Part shown: in pieces, positions 1-9,504 of the stretch
Layout of the letters: the number at the start of each line of letters is the position of its first letter
How positions within the stretch are numbered: the stretch's first letter is position 1
DNA from: Acidobacteriaceae bacterium
GTDB lineage: Bacteria > Acidobacteriota > Terriglobia > Terriglobales > Acidobacteriaceae
Reading direction: 5' to 3'
DNA: 54,911 nucleotides
Assembly: GCA_030040425.1 (NCBI GenBank)
Contig: JASHTS010000025.1
Coordinates: 1 to 54,911, forward strand
Program-made: the position numbers and the translations under genes
The notes under the pieces: model-generated
Told to the model about the DNA's origin: nothing
The model's database searches: none
The model's input: only the letters and a program-made list of their open reading frames with translations

Positions 1-80
1 GAGTGAACTCGTGCCCTGATACAAAACCTCTTGCTTGTTGGGCTTCTCCGCAGCCTGTGAGGCGGTGCCTTTGTTACAGA
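1..80 (+). repeat. Two degenerate copies of the dispersed intergenic repeat
   Basis: GTGCCCTGATACAAAA at 11-26 and GGTGCCTTTGTTACAGA at 64-80 match the core of the copy at 5444-5460 with a few changes. The remainder of 1-173 shows no gene I can support. Confidence 0.5.
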
Positions 81-173
81 GCCCTCCTTCAGCGGAGTTC
101 TTCGGCAGCCCGCGGGCTTGCGAGCCGGGCTCAATCGTCGCGAAGCCGGGCTAGCGCCTGGGGCTACGGCCGC

Positions 174-3100
174 TCATTGATTGATGGCCGTCAGCACCTC
201 GGTCCTTCGGCTCATGCGCGCCGTGCGCTCCAGCTTGTCCCAATTGAAGGGCTTGCCGTCGATGGCGCGCACCAGCGTTTTGAACAGCACCACCGAAAAG
301 ACCTGCCGGTAAGCGAAGCGCTGCAGCCAGATATGGAAGAGCAGCCAGCCATCGCCCTTGTTGGCCGGATGGCGCCGCTCCAGGCAGAAAGCCACCGAAG
401 AGGTGAGGAAGTCGATGACGAGAAAGCCGAGGAAGTAGGCGACCAGTTTTTCAAAGCTGGCCGGCGAAGCCGACTCCGGGTGGTAATGGAGGTCGATGAA
501 GAAGTTCACAATGCCCCAGGCGAACAGGAGATCGATGAACGGAGAAACCAGCGGCAGGAACATCTGGAAGATGAGGATGTTGGGCAACGCGAAGAGCCCC
601 ATCGCGCGGTTGCGCGCAAAGGCGGCGCGATGCTTGAAGATGGCCTGCAGGGTGCCAAAGGACCAGCGGAATCGTTGCCGCATGAGGCCCTTCGCGTCAA
701 TGGGCGCCTCGGTGAAACCGAGCGAGCGGTCTTCATAGTCCACGCGCCATCCCCGCTCGAGCAGGCTCATGGTGAGGTCGGCGTCTTCGGCCACGGTGTT
801 GAGCGGATAGCCGCCGACGGCCTTGACCGGCGCCGTGCGCCACGCGCCGATGGCGCCCGGAACCACGGTGACCACGTGAAACAAATCGAGAGCGCGGCGC
901 TCGAAGTTCTGGCTGGTGATGTATTCGAGGGCCTGCCATCGCGTCCACAGGTTCACGCGATTGCCTACCTTGGTGTTGCCGGCCATGGCCCCGATGCGCG
1001 GATCTTCAAAATGGCGGACGAGCTTGGCGATGGCATCGGGCGCGATCACGGTGTCAGCGTCGATGCCGACGTAGAGCTCTTCCGGCGTGCGCTCAAGCGC
1101 AGAATTGAGCGCGGCGGCCTTGCCCGCATTGGGCTTGCTGAACACCTGCACGCGCCCGGCGCGGATCTCTTCCTGAAAGGCCGCGGCGGCCACTTCGGCG
1201 GTGCGGTCTTCGGAGCCGTCGTCGACGACGATGACGTGCAGGTTCTTGTAATCGGAGTTGAGCACGGAGCGCACCGTGCGCACGATCACCGCCTCTTCGT
1301 TGTATGCGGGAATGAGCACGGCGATGCGCGGATTGAAGCCGGGCGAGGCCTGCGGGCGCGGGCGGCTCAACCTGTCGATCACGGCGAAGACGCCCACCAT
1401 CACCAGGCGCGCGCTCATCAGAACATCGCCGATGAAGAACACCATCACGATGAAGTTGCCGATGATGTCGACCACGGAAAACGCAATCGAATCGGGGATG
1501 GCGCGCACGCGCTGCCAGAAAGTGAGCGGCGGCATCACCTGCGCGGTGGTCTTGCCCAGCAGCGCGGAGACGGGAACAAAGGTGTACCCATGCGCGCGCA
1601 GCGTGTCGATGAGCACCGGCAGCGCGTCCACCGTGGCCTGGCGGTTGCCGCCGCCGTCGTGCATCAGGATGACGGAGCCGCGGAACTGGGGCTTGGTTTT
1701 CATGGTGGCAAGCTGGTCGAGGACCGACTGCACAATTTCCGCCGTAGTCTTGGCCCGCGGCTCGCTGCGGTCGTGCTCATCGATTTCCCAGTCGTGGGTA
1801 TCGATCTTGTTGCCGATGACGATGTAGCCCTCGTTCTGCGCGGGCACCACGGGCGCGGCCTGGTCGTCGGTCTCCGGCTCTTCATCGATGTCGTACGGGG
1901 GGCGGAAGTAAAGCGGCTGCACGCCGAGTTTTGCCGCAAACAGGCTCTCGGTGAGCTTCATCTGCAGCTCGAGCTGGCGCAGGGAGATTTCGCTGATGTC
2001 GGGATGGCTCCAGGTGTGGTTGCCGATCTCGTTTCCGTCGTGCACAATGCGCTTGAGCAGGCCCACGTTCTGCGCCGCCTCAGAACCGATGATCATGAAC
2101 GTGCCCTTCACGTTCTTGCGCTTCAGAATGTCGAGAATCTTCGGCGTCCAGTTGGGATCGGGACCGTCGTCGAAGGAAAGCGAAACCTCGTTGGGATGAT
2201 ATCCGTAGTACTCCACGCTGTAGTTGCGCGGGTAGACGTCCATGTGCTCGTCGACGATGAGCTTCTTGCGCGGATCGGGCTCGTCGGTATCCACCTCCAC
2301 GGTGCGCTTGCCCGGCTGCTTCAGCCCGGTTACGCGCATGATGTCGCCGCTGCCCTCGATGTCCACGTCGTGGCCCGGCTGCACGGAAGCGAGATCGCTG
2401 AGCGAGTCGGGGCTGCTGGGCCTGTCCCACACGTTCCACAGGGAGCTGTCTTCGGTGCCCAGGCGCCAGAGCGCGAAGGTCTGCAGGCCGAGCTGGTGCG
2501 CGGCGCGCATCTCGTCGAGCAGCGTCACGCCGTCAAGAAACCAGACCACGTGCCTTTGATCGGCGTCTTCGTCGATGTATTCGAAGTGCGGATTGAGGGT
2601 GTCGTAATCGAGATCGAGATCGGCGTCGGCGTCGGAGGCCTCCTGCCAGGTGTCGGAGACGGACATGTCCTCGGTATCGAGCACCTGCGGCTTGGCGGCC
2701 TTTCCGTGCTTGCGTTTGGGCGGAATGGAGAGCGTCCAGTCATAGCCGTAGTTGCCCAGCGCGCAGATGAGCTTGTTCTTGGGCACCAGCTTGAGCGCGT
2801 GCACCAGGTTGCCGACAAACCACTGCTGCGCGGCAATCGGCCCCGGATCGCTGGTGACCTGGTGCTGGTCGTAATCCATCAGAATCACGCCGTCGGAGTT
2901 GGCGGCAATCTGCCGGAGCTCATCGTCCGGCGTGCCCACGGCGACGTTGACGTAAAGGCGCAGGTTGCGCGGATGCATCTGGACATAAAGCTCGCGGATG
3001 AAGCTCAGGTATGCCGGCGTCGCGTTGTCGGGAAGATTCTCGAAGTCGAGGGAGATGCCGCGATAGGCGGGGTCGGCGGCGAGAAAATGGACGATCTGCC

Positions 3101-3776
3101 CGCAGAGGGTGGCGCGATTGCCGGGATCGGCGAGCAGTGTGCCCACCTTCGCGTCCCACACCTGCGTGGCGGAGTTGAAGTTGTTCAGGTGGGGAAAGAT
3201 TTCCGTATCTTCGCGCGCCTCCTGGATGACACGCTTGATGCGATCGAGATCGTCGGGATCGTGCACGGTGTCGCCGTCAATGACCGGATAGGCGAGATGG
3301 GTGTCATTGTTGATGGCCAGCAGCTCCGGTCCGGACGAGAAGACGTGGAGCCACTCGGGAAACAGCATGTCGATCTGATGAACGTGCTGCTTGAACGAGG
3401 AGTAGCTGGCCTCGTCGTAGGGAACGTAGTAGGCGGCCCGCAGACCTTCGCCGGTGTTGAAGGGGATCTCCGATGGGCGGCGTGTGGTTTTGCGCCGCGC
3501 CGGGCGCGGAAGCTTGCTGTTGCGCACCAGCAGCGTGCGATCGGGCAGGGCGCGGTAGTTATGCCGCGGCGTGGGCAGCAGGAGCTCGGGCAGCTCCTGG
3601 TTGCGCACCATGTTCAGGACGAAGGCGACCACTACCAGCGTGGAGAGAACGGCGCAGGCGTCGAGAATGCGGCGCAGGCGCCTCCAGCGTTTGCGTTCGG
3701 GGTCGAAAAAAATCTGTCGATCAGGCATCGGCGGTTTCATCTCCGCGCCGGCGAGCGCCGCGAAGATGGTCTGCAT
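174..3776 (-). CDS. GH18 / polysaccharide deacetylase / GT2 fusion protein
   Basis: A 1200-residue membrane protein with three enzyme modules. A transmembrane anchor lies at about residues 38-58. A GH18-like hydrolase region carries GISLDFENLP near residue 243, keeping the D-x-E of the catalytic motif. A NodB (CE4) deacetylase near 530-720 has SFDDGPDPNWT and the metal motif HTWSH. A family 2 glycosyltransferase from about 815 has IPAYNEE, VVDDGSEDRT, DADT, AEDADL and RQRFRW, followed by several membrane helices. The set resembles PgaB plus PgaC joined in one chain, so it may make, deacetylate and trim a beta-linked hexosamine polymer at the inner membrane; this role is inferred. The start ATG lacks a Shine-Dalgarno but has TATCCT 5 nt upstream; ATG 3740 is an alternative. 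The same DNA is open on the opposite strand, which I treat as a codon-bias artefact. Confidence 0.9.
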   Translation of the reverse strand: MQTIFAALAGAEMKPPMPDRQIFFDPERKRWRRLRRILDACAVLSTLVVVAFVLNMVRNQELPELLLPTPRHNYRALPDRTLLVRNSKLPRPARRKTTRRPSEIPFNTGEGLRAAYYVPYDEASYSSFKQHVHQIDMLFPEWLHVFSSGPELLAINNDTHLAYPVIDGDTVHDPDDLDRIKRVIQEAREDTEIFPHLNNFNSATQVWDAKVGTLLADPGNRATLCGQIVHFLAADPAYRGISLDFENLPDNATPAYLSFIRELYVQMHPRNLRLYVNVAVGTPDDELRQIAANSDGVILMDYDQHQVTSDPGPIAAQQWFVGNLVHALKLVPKNKLICALGNYGYDWTLSIPPKRKHGKAAKPQVLDTEDMSVSDTWQEASDADADLDLDYDTLNPHFEYIDEDADQRHVVWFLDGVTLLDEMRAAHQLGLQTFALWRLGTEDSSLWNVWDRPSSPDSLSDLASVQPGHDVDIEGSGDIMRVTGLKQPGKRTVEVDTDEPDPRKKLIVDEHMDVYPRNYSVEYYGYHPNEVSLSFDDGPDPNWTPKILDILKRKNVKGTFMIIGSEAAQNVGLLKRIVHDGNEIGNHTWSHPDISEISLRQLELQMKLTESLFAAKLGVQPLYFRPPYDIDEEPETDDQAAPVVPAQNEGYIVIGNKIDTHDWEIDEHDRSEPRAKTTAEIVQSVLDQLATMKTKPQFRGSVILMHDGGGNRQATVDALPVLIDTLRAHGYTFVPVSALLGKTTAQVMPPLTFWQRVRAIPDSIAFSVVDIIGNFIVMVFFIGDVLMSARLVMVGVFAVIDRLSRPRPQASPGFNPRIAVLIPAYNEEAVIVRTVRSVLNSDYKNLHVIVVDDGSEDRTAEVAAAAFQEEIRAGRVQVFSKPNAGKAAALNSALERTPEELYVGIDADTVIAPDAIAKLVRHFEDPRIGAMAGNTKVGNRVNLWTRWQALEYITSQNFERRALDLFHVVTVVPGAIGAWRTAPVKAVGGYPLNTVAEDADLTMSLLERGWRVDYEDRSLGFTEAPIDAKGLMRQRFRWSFGTLQAIFKHRAAFARNRAMGLFALPNILIFQMFLPLVSPFIDLLFAWGIVNFFIDLHYHPESASPASFEKLVAYFLGFLVIDFLTSSVAFCLERRHPANKGDGWLLFHIWLQRFAYRQVFSVVLFKTLVRAIDGKPFNWDKLERTARMSRRTEVLTAINQ

Positions 3777-3908
3777 AGTTCAGGATAACGAATGCCCGCC
3801 GCTCTCGCCTCCCGCACGCGCGCGGCAGCCACCGGGCAGCCTGTTCGATCGCACGGGAAGAGCGTTAAGCCATCCTGAAAATGCCGTACGCTGTACATTA
3901 CGAAGGGT

Positions 3909-5333
3909 ATGGGAGTCCGCTTCTTGCGTCAATCGGGTTTGGGCCGTCCAGCGCTGACGCGCTGCGCCCTGGCGGCCTTGCCGCTGGCCGCGGGCCTGGC
4001 GCTGCGCCTTTGGATGCTCAAAATTGTTTTTGAGGTCGCGGGCGACGGGCTGCTCTATGGCGCCCTGGCCAAAAACCTGCTTCGGCACGGCCGTTATGCC
4101 TTCACGGGTACGGGCGGCGCGCTCATCCCCACGCTGATCCGCCTTCCCGGCTATCCTCTCTTTCTCGCGCTCTGCTTCCGCCTCTTCGGCATGGAGAACT
4201 ACTATGCCGCGTGCTGCGTGCAGATCGCGCTCGATCTCGCCGGCTGCCTGCTGCTGGCGGATTTCGCGCGCCGCATCGCGCCGCCGCCGATTCAGGGAAA
4301 GGCGGCTCTGGCCGCGCTCTGGCTGGCGGCGCTTTGCCCTTTCACCGCCTCCTACGCGGCGCTTCCGCTCACGGAAACGCCCACGCTCTTCACCCTTGCC
4401 CTTGGGCTCTGGGCCATGGCGCGTTTCCGCGATGATCCGGGATGGACGTACGCGCTCTGCTTCACCTTTGCCGTGTGCGGGTGTGCGCTGCTGCGTCCGG
4501 ACGGCGCGCTGGCCGCGGTTGCTTTCGCGCCCGCGCTGGTCATGGCGCTGCCCCCGGAAAAAATTGCACACGCCAAGCTGCTGCGCATGGCCTGCGCGTG
4601 TGCGCTGCTTGCGCTTGCTCCCTTTGCCGCGTGGACGGTTCGCAACTGGAAGACGTTTCACGTCTTCGAGCCGCTCGTGCCGCGCCTGGCGAACGATCCC
4701 GGCGAGGCGGCGCACCCGGGGTGGGAAAAGTGGGTGAAGACGTGGTGCCTGGACTACATCTCCACCTACCAGATTTACTGGAACGTGCCCGGCAGCGCGT
4801 TTGCTGTGGGCGATCTACCCCGGCGCGCCTTCGACTCGCCCGCGCAACAGGCGGAGGTCGCGGCACTCGCAAACGAGTACGAGGATAACGGGGAGGACCT
4901 TTCCCCCGGCCTCGACGCGCGTTTCGCCGCCCTCGCCGGCCAGCGGATCAGCGCGCATCCGCTTCGCTACCATCTCTGGCTGCCGCTGGGGCGACTGGCG
5001 GACATGGCGTTGCGCCCGCGCGTCGACAATCTGCCCATCGATCTCGACTGGTGGATCTACGCGCATCACCACGCGGAAACGGAATTCAGCTGGGCTTATG
5101 CGGCGCTCAGCGCGCTCTATCTCGCGCTGGGTATCGCGGGATTGTGCCTGCGTCCCCGCTTCGCCTGGGCGCTCGCCGCCTACATCCTGCTGCGCGCCGC
5201 GGTGCTGGCGTTTACGGTCGCCGCACCGGAGACGCGCTACACGCTGGAGTGGTTTCCCATGCTGTTTGCGCTGGGCGGAGTTGCCGTGGCAGCGGCGGCG
5301 GGGATGCTTATGCCGCGCAATTCGATGAGTTGA
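3909..5333 (+). CDS. GT-C family membrane glycosyltransferase (ArnT/PMT-like)
   Basis: A 474-residue polytopic protein. The first luminal loop has an acidic residue in AGDGLLYGALAKNLL, followed by RLPGYPLFLALCFRLFG, the arrangement seen in GT39/GT83-type enzymes that use polyprenyl-phosphate sugars as donors. About ten hydrophobic helices follow, and the protein ends with a helix close to the C-terminus. The acceptor cannot be told from sequence. It is transcribed divergently from the GH18-deacetylase-GT2 fusion across 132 bp, which suggests a shared envelope glycan role. TACATT lies 9 nt before the ATG, with GAAGGG almost touching it, so the mRNA may have a very short leader. Confidence 0.8.
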   Translation: MGVRFLRQSGLGRPALTRCALAALPLAAGLALRLWMLKIVFEVAGDGLLYGALAKNLLRHGRYAFTGTGGALIPTLIRLPGYPLFLALCFRLFGMENYYAACCVQIALDLAGCLLLADFARRIAPPPIQGKAALAALWLAALCPFTASYAALPLTETPTLFTLALGLWAMARFRDDPGWTYALCFTFAVCGCALLRPDGALAAVAFAPALVMALPPEKIAHAKLLRMACACALLALAPFAAWTVRNWKTFHVFEPLVPRLANDPGEAAHPGWEKWVKTWCLDYISTYQIYWNVPGSAFAVGDLPRRAFDSPAQQAEVAALANEYEDNGEDLSPGLDARFAALAGQRISAHPLRYHLWLPLGRLADMALRPRVDNLPIDLDWWIYAHHHAETEFSWAYAALSALYLALGIAGLCLRPRFAWALAAYILLRAAVLAFTVAAPETRYTLEWFPMLFALGGVAVAAAAGMLMPRNSMS

Positions 5334-5429
5334 AGCGATCGGGCGGGACCTTGGTTTCGCTGGACAAGGGTCAGATGAGGAGGCGACATAGCAGGGGCTT
5401 AAGCCCGAGTTCATTTGGCGCTGTTCATG

Positions 5430-5464
5430 GCCTGGCTGAAGCCGTGCCCTTGTTACAAAACTCT
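5430..5464 (+). repeat. Dispersed intergenic repeat, best copy in forward orientation
   Basis: The core GTGCCCTTGTTACAAAA (5444-5460) is preceded by GGCTGAAGCC. Related copies lie at both ends of the window and at 20112-20145. It sits in the 230 bp convergent gap between the GT-C gene and the LolA-like gene; I see nothing else there. Confidence 0.6.
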
Positions 5465-5563
5465 TTCGATCGAGAATTTCAGCGTGGGGTTCGGCGGGTT
5501 AGCGGGCTGAGGCCCTCGCTTGGTCTTCGGGTCTCTGCTCGAGTTGCGCCCTTTCGACGGAAG

Positions 5564-6262
5564 TCAGTGCGTCGTGTAGGTCGTCTTGCTGTCGGTCTTG
5601 AAGGTAAATGCGTCTTTGGGCAGCGATCCGTTGACCTTGATGTTGGTGTAGTGACAGGTGCGCGACTGGCCGTTGCCCTCATCGAAGTATTGCTTCAGGC
5701 TGACGGCGCGGCTCAAATCCATCCACAGAATCACCTTGGGCAGCTTCTGGCGCACGGCGGGATCCTTGGGCACCAGCTCGAGCTTGGCAGTCTCGACGCC
5801 GTCCACGGGTTCGACGCCGTCGTAGGTGATGTCCCACTTCTCCTCGAGCTCGTTGCCGCTGGCGCCAAAGCCGAGCATGAACCAGCTCTCATACTGGCTC
5901 AGCTTGCTCAACGTGGTTACCTGGTCAGTCAATTTCTCATAGAGCTGGATGGTTCCCCTGGCGCAACACACAACCACCTTGGGCGAGGGCTGGTCGTCGT
6001 CTGTGGCGATGTGCACACCCATGTGGAAAGTGGAGCCGCTGCGCTCGTAGTAGACGACACCCTTCTGCACGTCGGTATCGGGAACCGGATTGGTCTGCGT
6101 GGAGTCGAATTCGACGTCGGCGGAGGTGGTGCGGAAGCCGGCCGCAGCGGTGTTCAGCCTGGCGAGCACGCTGTTGAGGTCTTCGGCGGCAAAGGCGGCA
6201 CGGCAGGGAATGAGAGTGAAACCAGAGAGCGCGACCCAGGCGAACAGTATTTTCCAGCGCAT
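5564..6262 (-). CDS. LolA-like outer membrane lipoprotein carrier protein
   Basis: A 232-residue secreted protein with a signal peptide (about residues 1-26, ending in AFA). The body has the LolA/LolB-like pattern: an N-terminal helix (LNSVLARLNTAAAGFRTTSADVEF, shown here only to its start region), paired beta strands, LVPKDPAVRQKLPKVILWMD and a C-terminal F-x-F strand. Members carry or sense lipids or lipoproteins in the periplasm. In many acidobacteria such genes are paralogues rather than the single essential lolA, so I give no symbol. AAGGA lies 5-6 nt before the ATG. It follows serS and a small membrane protein gene on the same strand with a 78 bp gap, so read-through is possible. Confidence 0.72.
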   Translation of the reverse strand: MRWKILFAWVALSGFTLIPCRAAFAAEDLNSVLARLNTAAAGFRTTSADVEFDSTQTNPVPDTDVQKGVVYYERSGSTFHMGVHIATDDDQPSPKVVVCCARGTIQLYEKLTDQVTTLSKLSQYESWFMLGFGASGNELEEKWDITYDGVEPVDGVETAKLELVPKDPAVRQKLPKVILWMDLSRAVSLKQYFDEGNGQSRTCHYTNIKVNGSLPKDAFTFKTDSKTTYTTH

Positions 6263-6340
6263 AGATTCCTTGGTTTTTTGGATGCGCGCGAGGCTTGAGC
6301 CGGTCCAGGAAAATTGATCGCCCTGGGGAAATCCCCGGTC

Positions 6341-6775
6341 CTATTTATGGGCCCACACCTTCCAGGCGAGCTTCCCGTTGGCGTCCATCACCGTCTCCCA
6401 GTGCTCCACGAAGACGTCGTCACCGGTGACCGGCTCAATGGCCGCGCGCAGCGCCTTTCTTGCCTGCGCATCGGTGGCGCCGGGAGGGACGCTCACATCG
6501 GCGGCCTGCACCGTGATGACCACCCCGCGAGCGCCGTTCCAGCTCACCTCGAGAGGGTGCTGCGGCCCCAGCCTCTGCGAAGGACGGTCGCCGTAATTCC
6601 ATATCCGGGGCGTCACGAAGATGAAGAGCAGGATGAGCGTGACCATGACGTCGTATTGAAACGAGCCGCGCGTGAAGGTCCAGAAGAAGTAACTCTTCAG
6701 GACTTGCCCGACGCTCTGGCCTTCTTCGCGGCGTTGCGGCTCATCCGCCGGCAATGCGGCGCTTTCAAACTTCAT
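6341..6775 (-). CDS. Small single-pass membrane protein coupled to serS
   Basis: A 144-residue protein with a cytoplasmic N-terminus, one membrane helix at about residues 42-57 ([17 protein letters not shown]) and a soluble C-terminal half rich in beta-prone segments ([33 protein letters not shown]). I do not recognise the family. The start is well supported: AAGGAG lies 5 nt before the ATG, and the ATG overlaps the serS stop codon as ATGA, so translation is probably coupled to seryl-tRNA synthetase. The topology resembles ExbD/TolR-type proteins, but I see no matching motif. Confidence 0.7.
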   Translation of the reverse strand: MKFESAALPADEPQRREEGQSVGQVLKSYFFWTFTRGSFQYDVMVTLILLFIFVTPRIWNYGDRPSQRLGPQHPLEVSWNGARGVVITVQAADVSVPPGATDAQARKALRAAIEPVTGDDVFVEHWETVMDANGKLAWKVWAHK

Positions 6776-8124
6776 CGCGACTCCTTTACGATCCGGTCCA
6801 TACCGCCCATGTAGGGCCGCAGGGCCTCCGGGATCTCCACTGAGCCGTCGGCCTGCTGATAGTTCTCGAGAATCGCCAGCCAGGTACGGCCCACGGCCAG
6901 CCCGCTGCCGTTGAGGGTGTGCACGAACTCGACCTTGGCCCGCGCACCGCCCTCGAGGCCGGCCGATGGCCGATAACGGATGTTGGCCCGCCGCGCCTGA
7001 AAGGCCTCGAAGTTCGAACACGAGGAAATCTCGCGGTAAAGCTGCTGCCCGGGCAGCCAGACCTCGAGATCGTACGTTTTGGCAGACGAAAATCCGGTGT
7101 CGCCGGTGCAAAGCAGGACACGCCGGTACGGCAAGTCCAAAGCTTCCAGAATCTCTTCGGCGTCGCGCGTCAGTTTTTCGTGCTCCGCATCGGATTCTTC
7201 GGGCCGGGTGAACTTGACGAGCTCCACCTTCTGGAATTGATGCTGCCGGATGATCCCGCGTGTATCTTTTCCTGCTGCACCCGCTTCGGCGCGGAAACAG
7301 GGAGTGTAGGCGGTGAGCGAAATGGGCAGCCGGGCTTCGTCCAGAATCTCATCGCGGTAGAGATTCGTGACCGGAACCTCGGCGGTGGGAATCAGCCAAT
7401 GGTCGCTGTCTTTGAACTCGCCGCGCGCCGCGGCCTCGGCATCGGCGTCAGAGCAGCGAAACAGGTCGTCGGCAAACTTGGGCAGCTGCCCGGTTCCAAA
7501 CAGCGACTTCGAATTCACCATGAAGGGCGGCAGCACTTCCTTGTACCCGTGCTTCCGCGTGTGCAGGTCGAGCATAAGCGAGATGAGCGCCCGCTCCAGG
7601 CGCGCACCCGCGCCCATATAGACGGCGAAGCGCGCCCCGCTCAGCTTGGCCGCGCGCTCGAGATCGAGAATTCCCAGCGCTTCGCCAATCTCCCAGTGCG
7701 GCCTTGGCTCGAAGTCGAATTGCCTTTTCTCTCCCCAGCTCTTGACGACCTTGTTGTCCGCTTCCGAAGCGCCGGCGGGCACCTCGTCGCGCGTGAGATT
7801 GGGAACCCTCGCCAGCGCCAGGCGCAGCTCTTCATCGAGCGCAATCGCGCTCTTGTCCAGCTCTTCCAACTTTTCCTTGAGAGCCCGCGTCTCTTCCATG
7901 GCCGCGGCGGCTTCGTCGTTCCTGCCGGCCTTCTTGAGCGCACCCACCCGCTGGCTCAGCTCGTTGCGGCGGGCCTTCAGCTTCTCCGCGTGTGTAATCG
8001 CCTCGCGCCGGCTTTTATCGAGGGCGCGAAAATCGCCCAGCAGAGCTGCGGGATCGGCGCCGCGCGCGCGCAGTTTTTCCTCCACAAATTCCAGGTTTCC
8101 CCGGACAAATCCCAGGTCGAGCAT
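6772..8124 (-). CDS. serS: Seryl-tRNA synthetase
   Basis: A 450-residue class II synthetase that charges tRNA-Ser. The N-terminal antiparallel coiled-coil arm runs from about residue 30 to 105 ([20 protein letters not shown] and on). Motif 2 is [20 protein letters not shown], and motif 3 is [16 protein letters not shown] followed by [10 protein letters not shown]. The length is normal for the family. Its stop codon overlaps the next gene. No Shine-Dalgarno precedes the ATG, but TAAACT lies 9 nt upstream, so the mRNA may be leaderless. Confidence 0.97.
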   Translation of the reverse strand: MLDLGFVRGNLEFVEEKLRARGADPAALLGDFRALDKSRREAITHAEKLKARRNELSQRVGALKKAGRNDEAAAAMEETRALKEKLEELDKSAIALDEELRLALARVPNLTRDEVPAGASEADNKVVKSWGEKRQFDFEPRPHWEIGEALGILDLERAAKLSGARFAVYMGAGARLERALISLMLDLHTRKHGYKEVLPPFMVNSKSLFGTGQLPKFADDLFRCSDADAEAAARGEFKDSDHWLIPTAEVPVTNLYRDEILDEARLPISLTAYTPCFRAEAGAAGKDTRGIIRQHQFQKVELVKFTRPEESDAEHEKLTRDAEEILEALDLPYRRVLLCTGDTGFSSAKTYDLEVWLPGQQLYREISSCSNFEAFQARRANIRYRPSAGLEGGARAKVEFVHTLNGSGLAVGRTWLAILENYQQADGSVEIPEALRPYMGGMDRIVKESR

Positions 8125-8209
8125 CGCTCTTCCAGTTTACTCGACGGAGGTGCGGCATCCCGGCAATTGAACCCGGGTGAAAGCCACGCATTCTGCTAGG
8201 CTTATTCCC

Positions 8210-9457
8210 ATGCGACCAGCGGAGAGCGCGTTGTCTGAGCGGGCGCCCTCGCTCGGCTCGCACGAGCGCCCCTGGCTCTTCGCCTTTCTCATCGCGCCGG
8301 ACGCGGTGATCTCGCTGGGCCTCGTCCTGGGCGGTCTCGGTTACCTGCTGCGCGACGAAGGCGTCGATCCGGCGCGCATCGGCAGCATCGTGGGCATGCT
8401 CTCGCTGTCTCACGCCATCTATTTTCTCTGGGGCCCGGTCACCGATTTCTGGATGCGGCGGCGCACCTGGCTCCTGCTTGCGGCCGTCGTCTCCGCGCTT
8501 ACCGTACTGCTCGCGTTTCGCCAGCCGCGCCTCGCGTCTTCCTGGGCCATTGCACTTCTGTTCCTCGCCGCGTGCATCGGGATGCTGGTTCCGGCGGCGT
8601 GCGGCGGCATGATGGGCGCTCTGCGCAGCGAGGTGAACCGGCGGCGGGCCGGCGCATTTTACCAGACCGGCTCGCTGGCTGTCAGCGCCCTGGCCACATT
8701 TCTTCTTGTTTCCTATTCGAAACGGCTCAGCCTGTTTGCGCTCGGAGCCCTTGTTGCCGCACTGGTTGCCTTGCCTGCACTCGCCGCGCTGGCCGCGCCT
8801 GCGCAATCCGTCTTGAGCGAGCAAAGCGCGCGCCAGACAGCGCAACGCATCTGGCGCGAGTTCAAAGCCACGTTTCTGCGCAAAGAAGCCATCCCCTATA
8901 CGCTGCTGGTCACCTTTCCCATGTGCAGCGGCGGCATGCTCGGACTTTTACCACAGCTTGCCCGCGACTACGGCGTGAGCGGCGCCGAGGTGGCGTGGAT
9001 CAACGGCGTCGCGGGCGCGCTGCTCACCTCGCTGGGCGCGCTGGCCGCTTTGCTCATTCCCGTCCGGGTGCGCGCGCCCATCGCGTTTCTGGTCGCGGGG
9101 CTGGCCAATGCCGGGTCGCTGGCCATTCTCGCGCTTGGGGCGCAGCGGCCGGCTGTCTACTTCGCCGCCACGGTGCTTTTTCTCTTCACCATCGGCGCGT
9201 GCTATGCGCTCTTCACCGCGGTGGCGCTCGAGTTTCTCGGCAGCTCCGGCAAGAGCGGCAGCTCACGCTACGCCATCATCAATTCGCTCGGCAATCTTTC
9301 TCCCGCTTACATGGCCTGGGCCGATGGCCGCGGCCATGTGCTCTGGGGACCGCGCGGCATGCCCGGCACGGACGCGGTGCTGAGCGCCGTGGGCGGGTGC
9401 GTGCTGCTGGCGTATTTTCTTTTTGCGCGGCGGCGGAATTCGCCCCTGGCGGCGTGA
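8210..9457 (+). CDS. Major facilitator superfamily permease (AmpG-like)
   Basis: A 415-residue protein with about twelve membrane helices. EFLGSSGKSGSSRYAIINS followed by LGNLSPAYMAWADGRGH resembles AmpG/PAT-type permeases, which import muropeptide or other small solutes; the substrate is not readable here. The frame opens at GTG 8177, but I prefer ATG 8210: GCTAGGCT (8195-8202) ends 7 nt before it, as at many genes in this window, and the protein then begins with a short cytoplasmic tail (HERPWLFAFL) leading into helix 1. It is divergent from serS with 85 bp between them. Confidence 0.78.
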   Translation: MRPAESALSERAPSLGSHERPWLFAFLIAPDAVISLGLVLGGLGYLLRDEGVDPARIGSIVGMLSLSHAIYFLWGPVTDFWMRRRTWLLLAAVVSALTVLLAFRQPRLASSWAIALLFLAACIGMLVPAACGGMMGALRSEVNRRRAGAFYQTGSLAVSALATFLLVSYSKRLSLFALGALVAALVALPALAALAAPAQSVLSEQSARQTAQRIWREFKATFLRKEAIPYTLLVTFPMCSGGMLGLLPQLARDYGVSGAEVAWINGVAGALLTSLGALAALLIPVRVRAPIAFLVAGLANAGSLAILALGAQRPAVYFAATVLFLFTIGACYALFTAVALEFLGSSGKSGSSRYAIINSLGNLSPAYMAWADGRGHVLWGPRGMPGTDAVLSAVGGCVLLAYFLFARRRNSPLAA

Positions 9458-9504
9458 TCCGGGCCCAATCGCAGCTCACAAGAGGCCGCCGGCCGTTCCC
9501 CGGC

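Noticed and set aside
3-3788. A 1261-codon open frame on the plus strand opposite the GH18-deacetylase-GT2 gene
   Set aside because: Its protein is repetitive His/Asp/Val/Gly-rich sequence with no domain, while the opposite strand encodes three recognisable enzymes. High G+C at third positions leaves the antisense frame open.
8177-8209. GTG 8177 as start of the MFS gene
   Set aside because: It lies upstream of the likely -10 and adds residues not expected before helix 1; ATG 8210 fits better.
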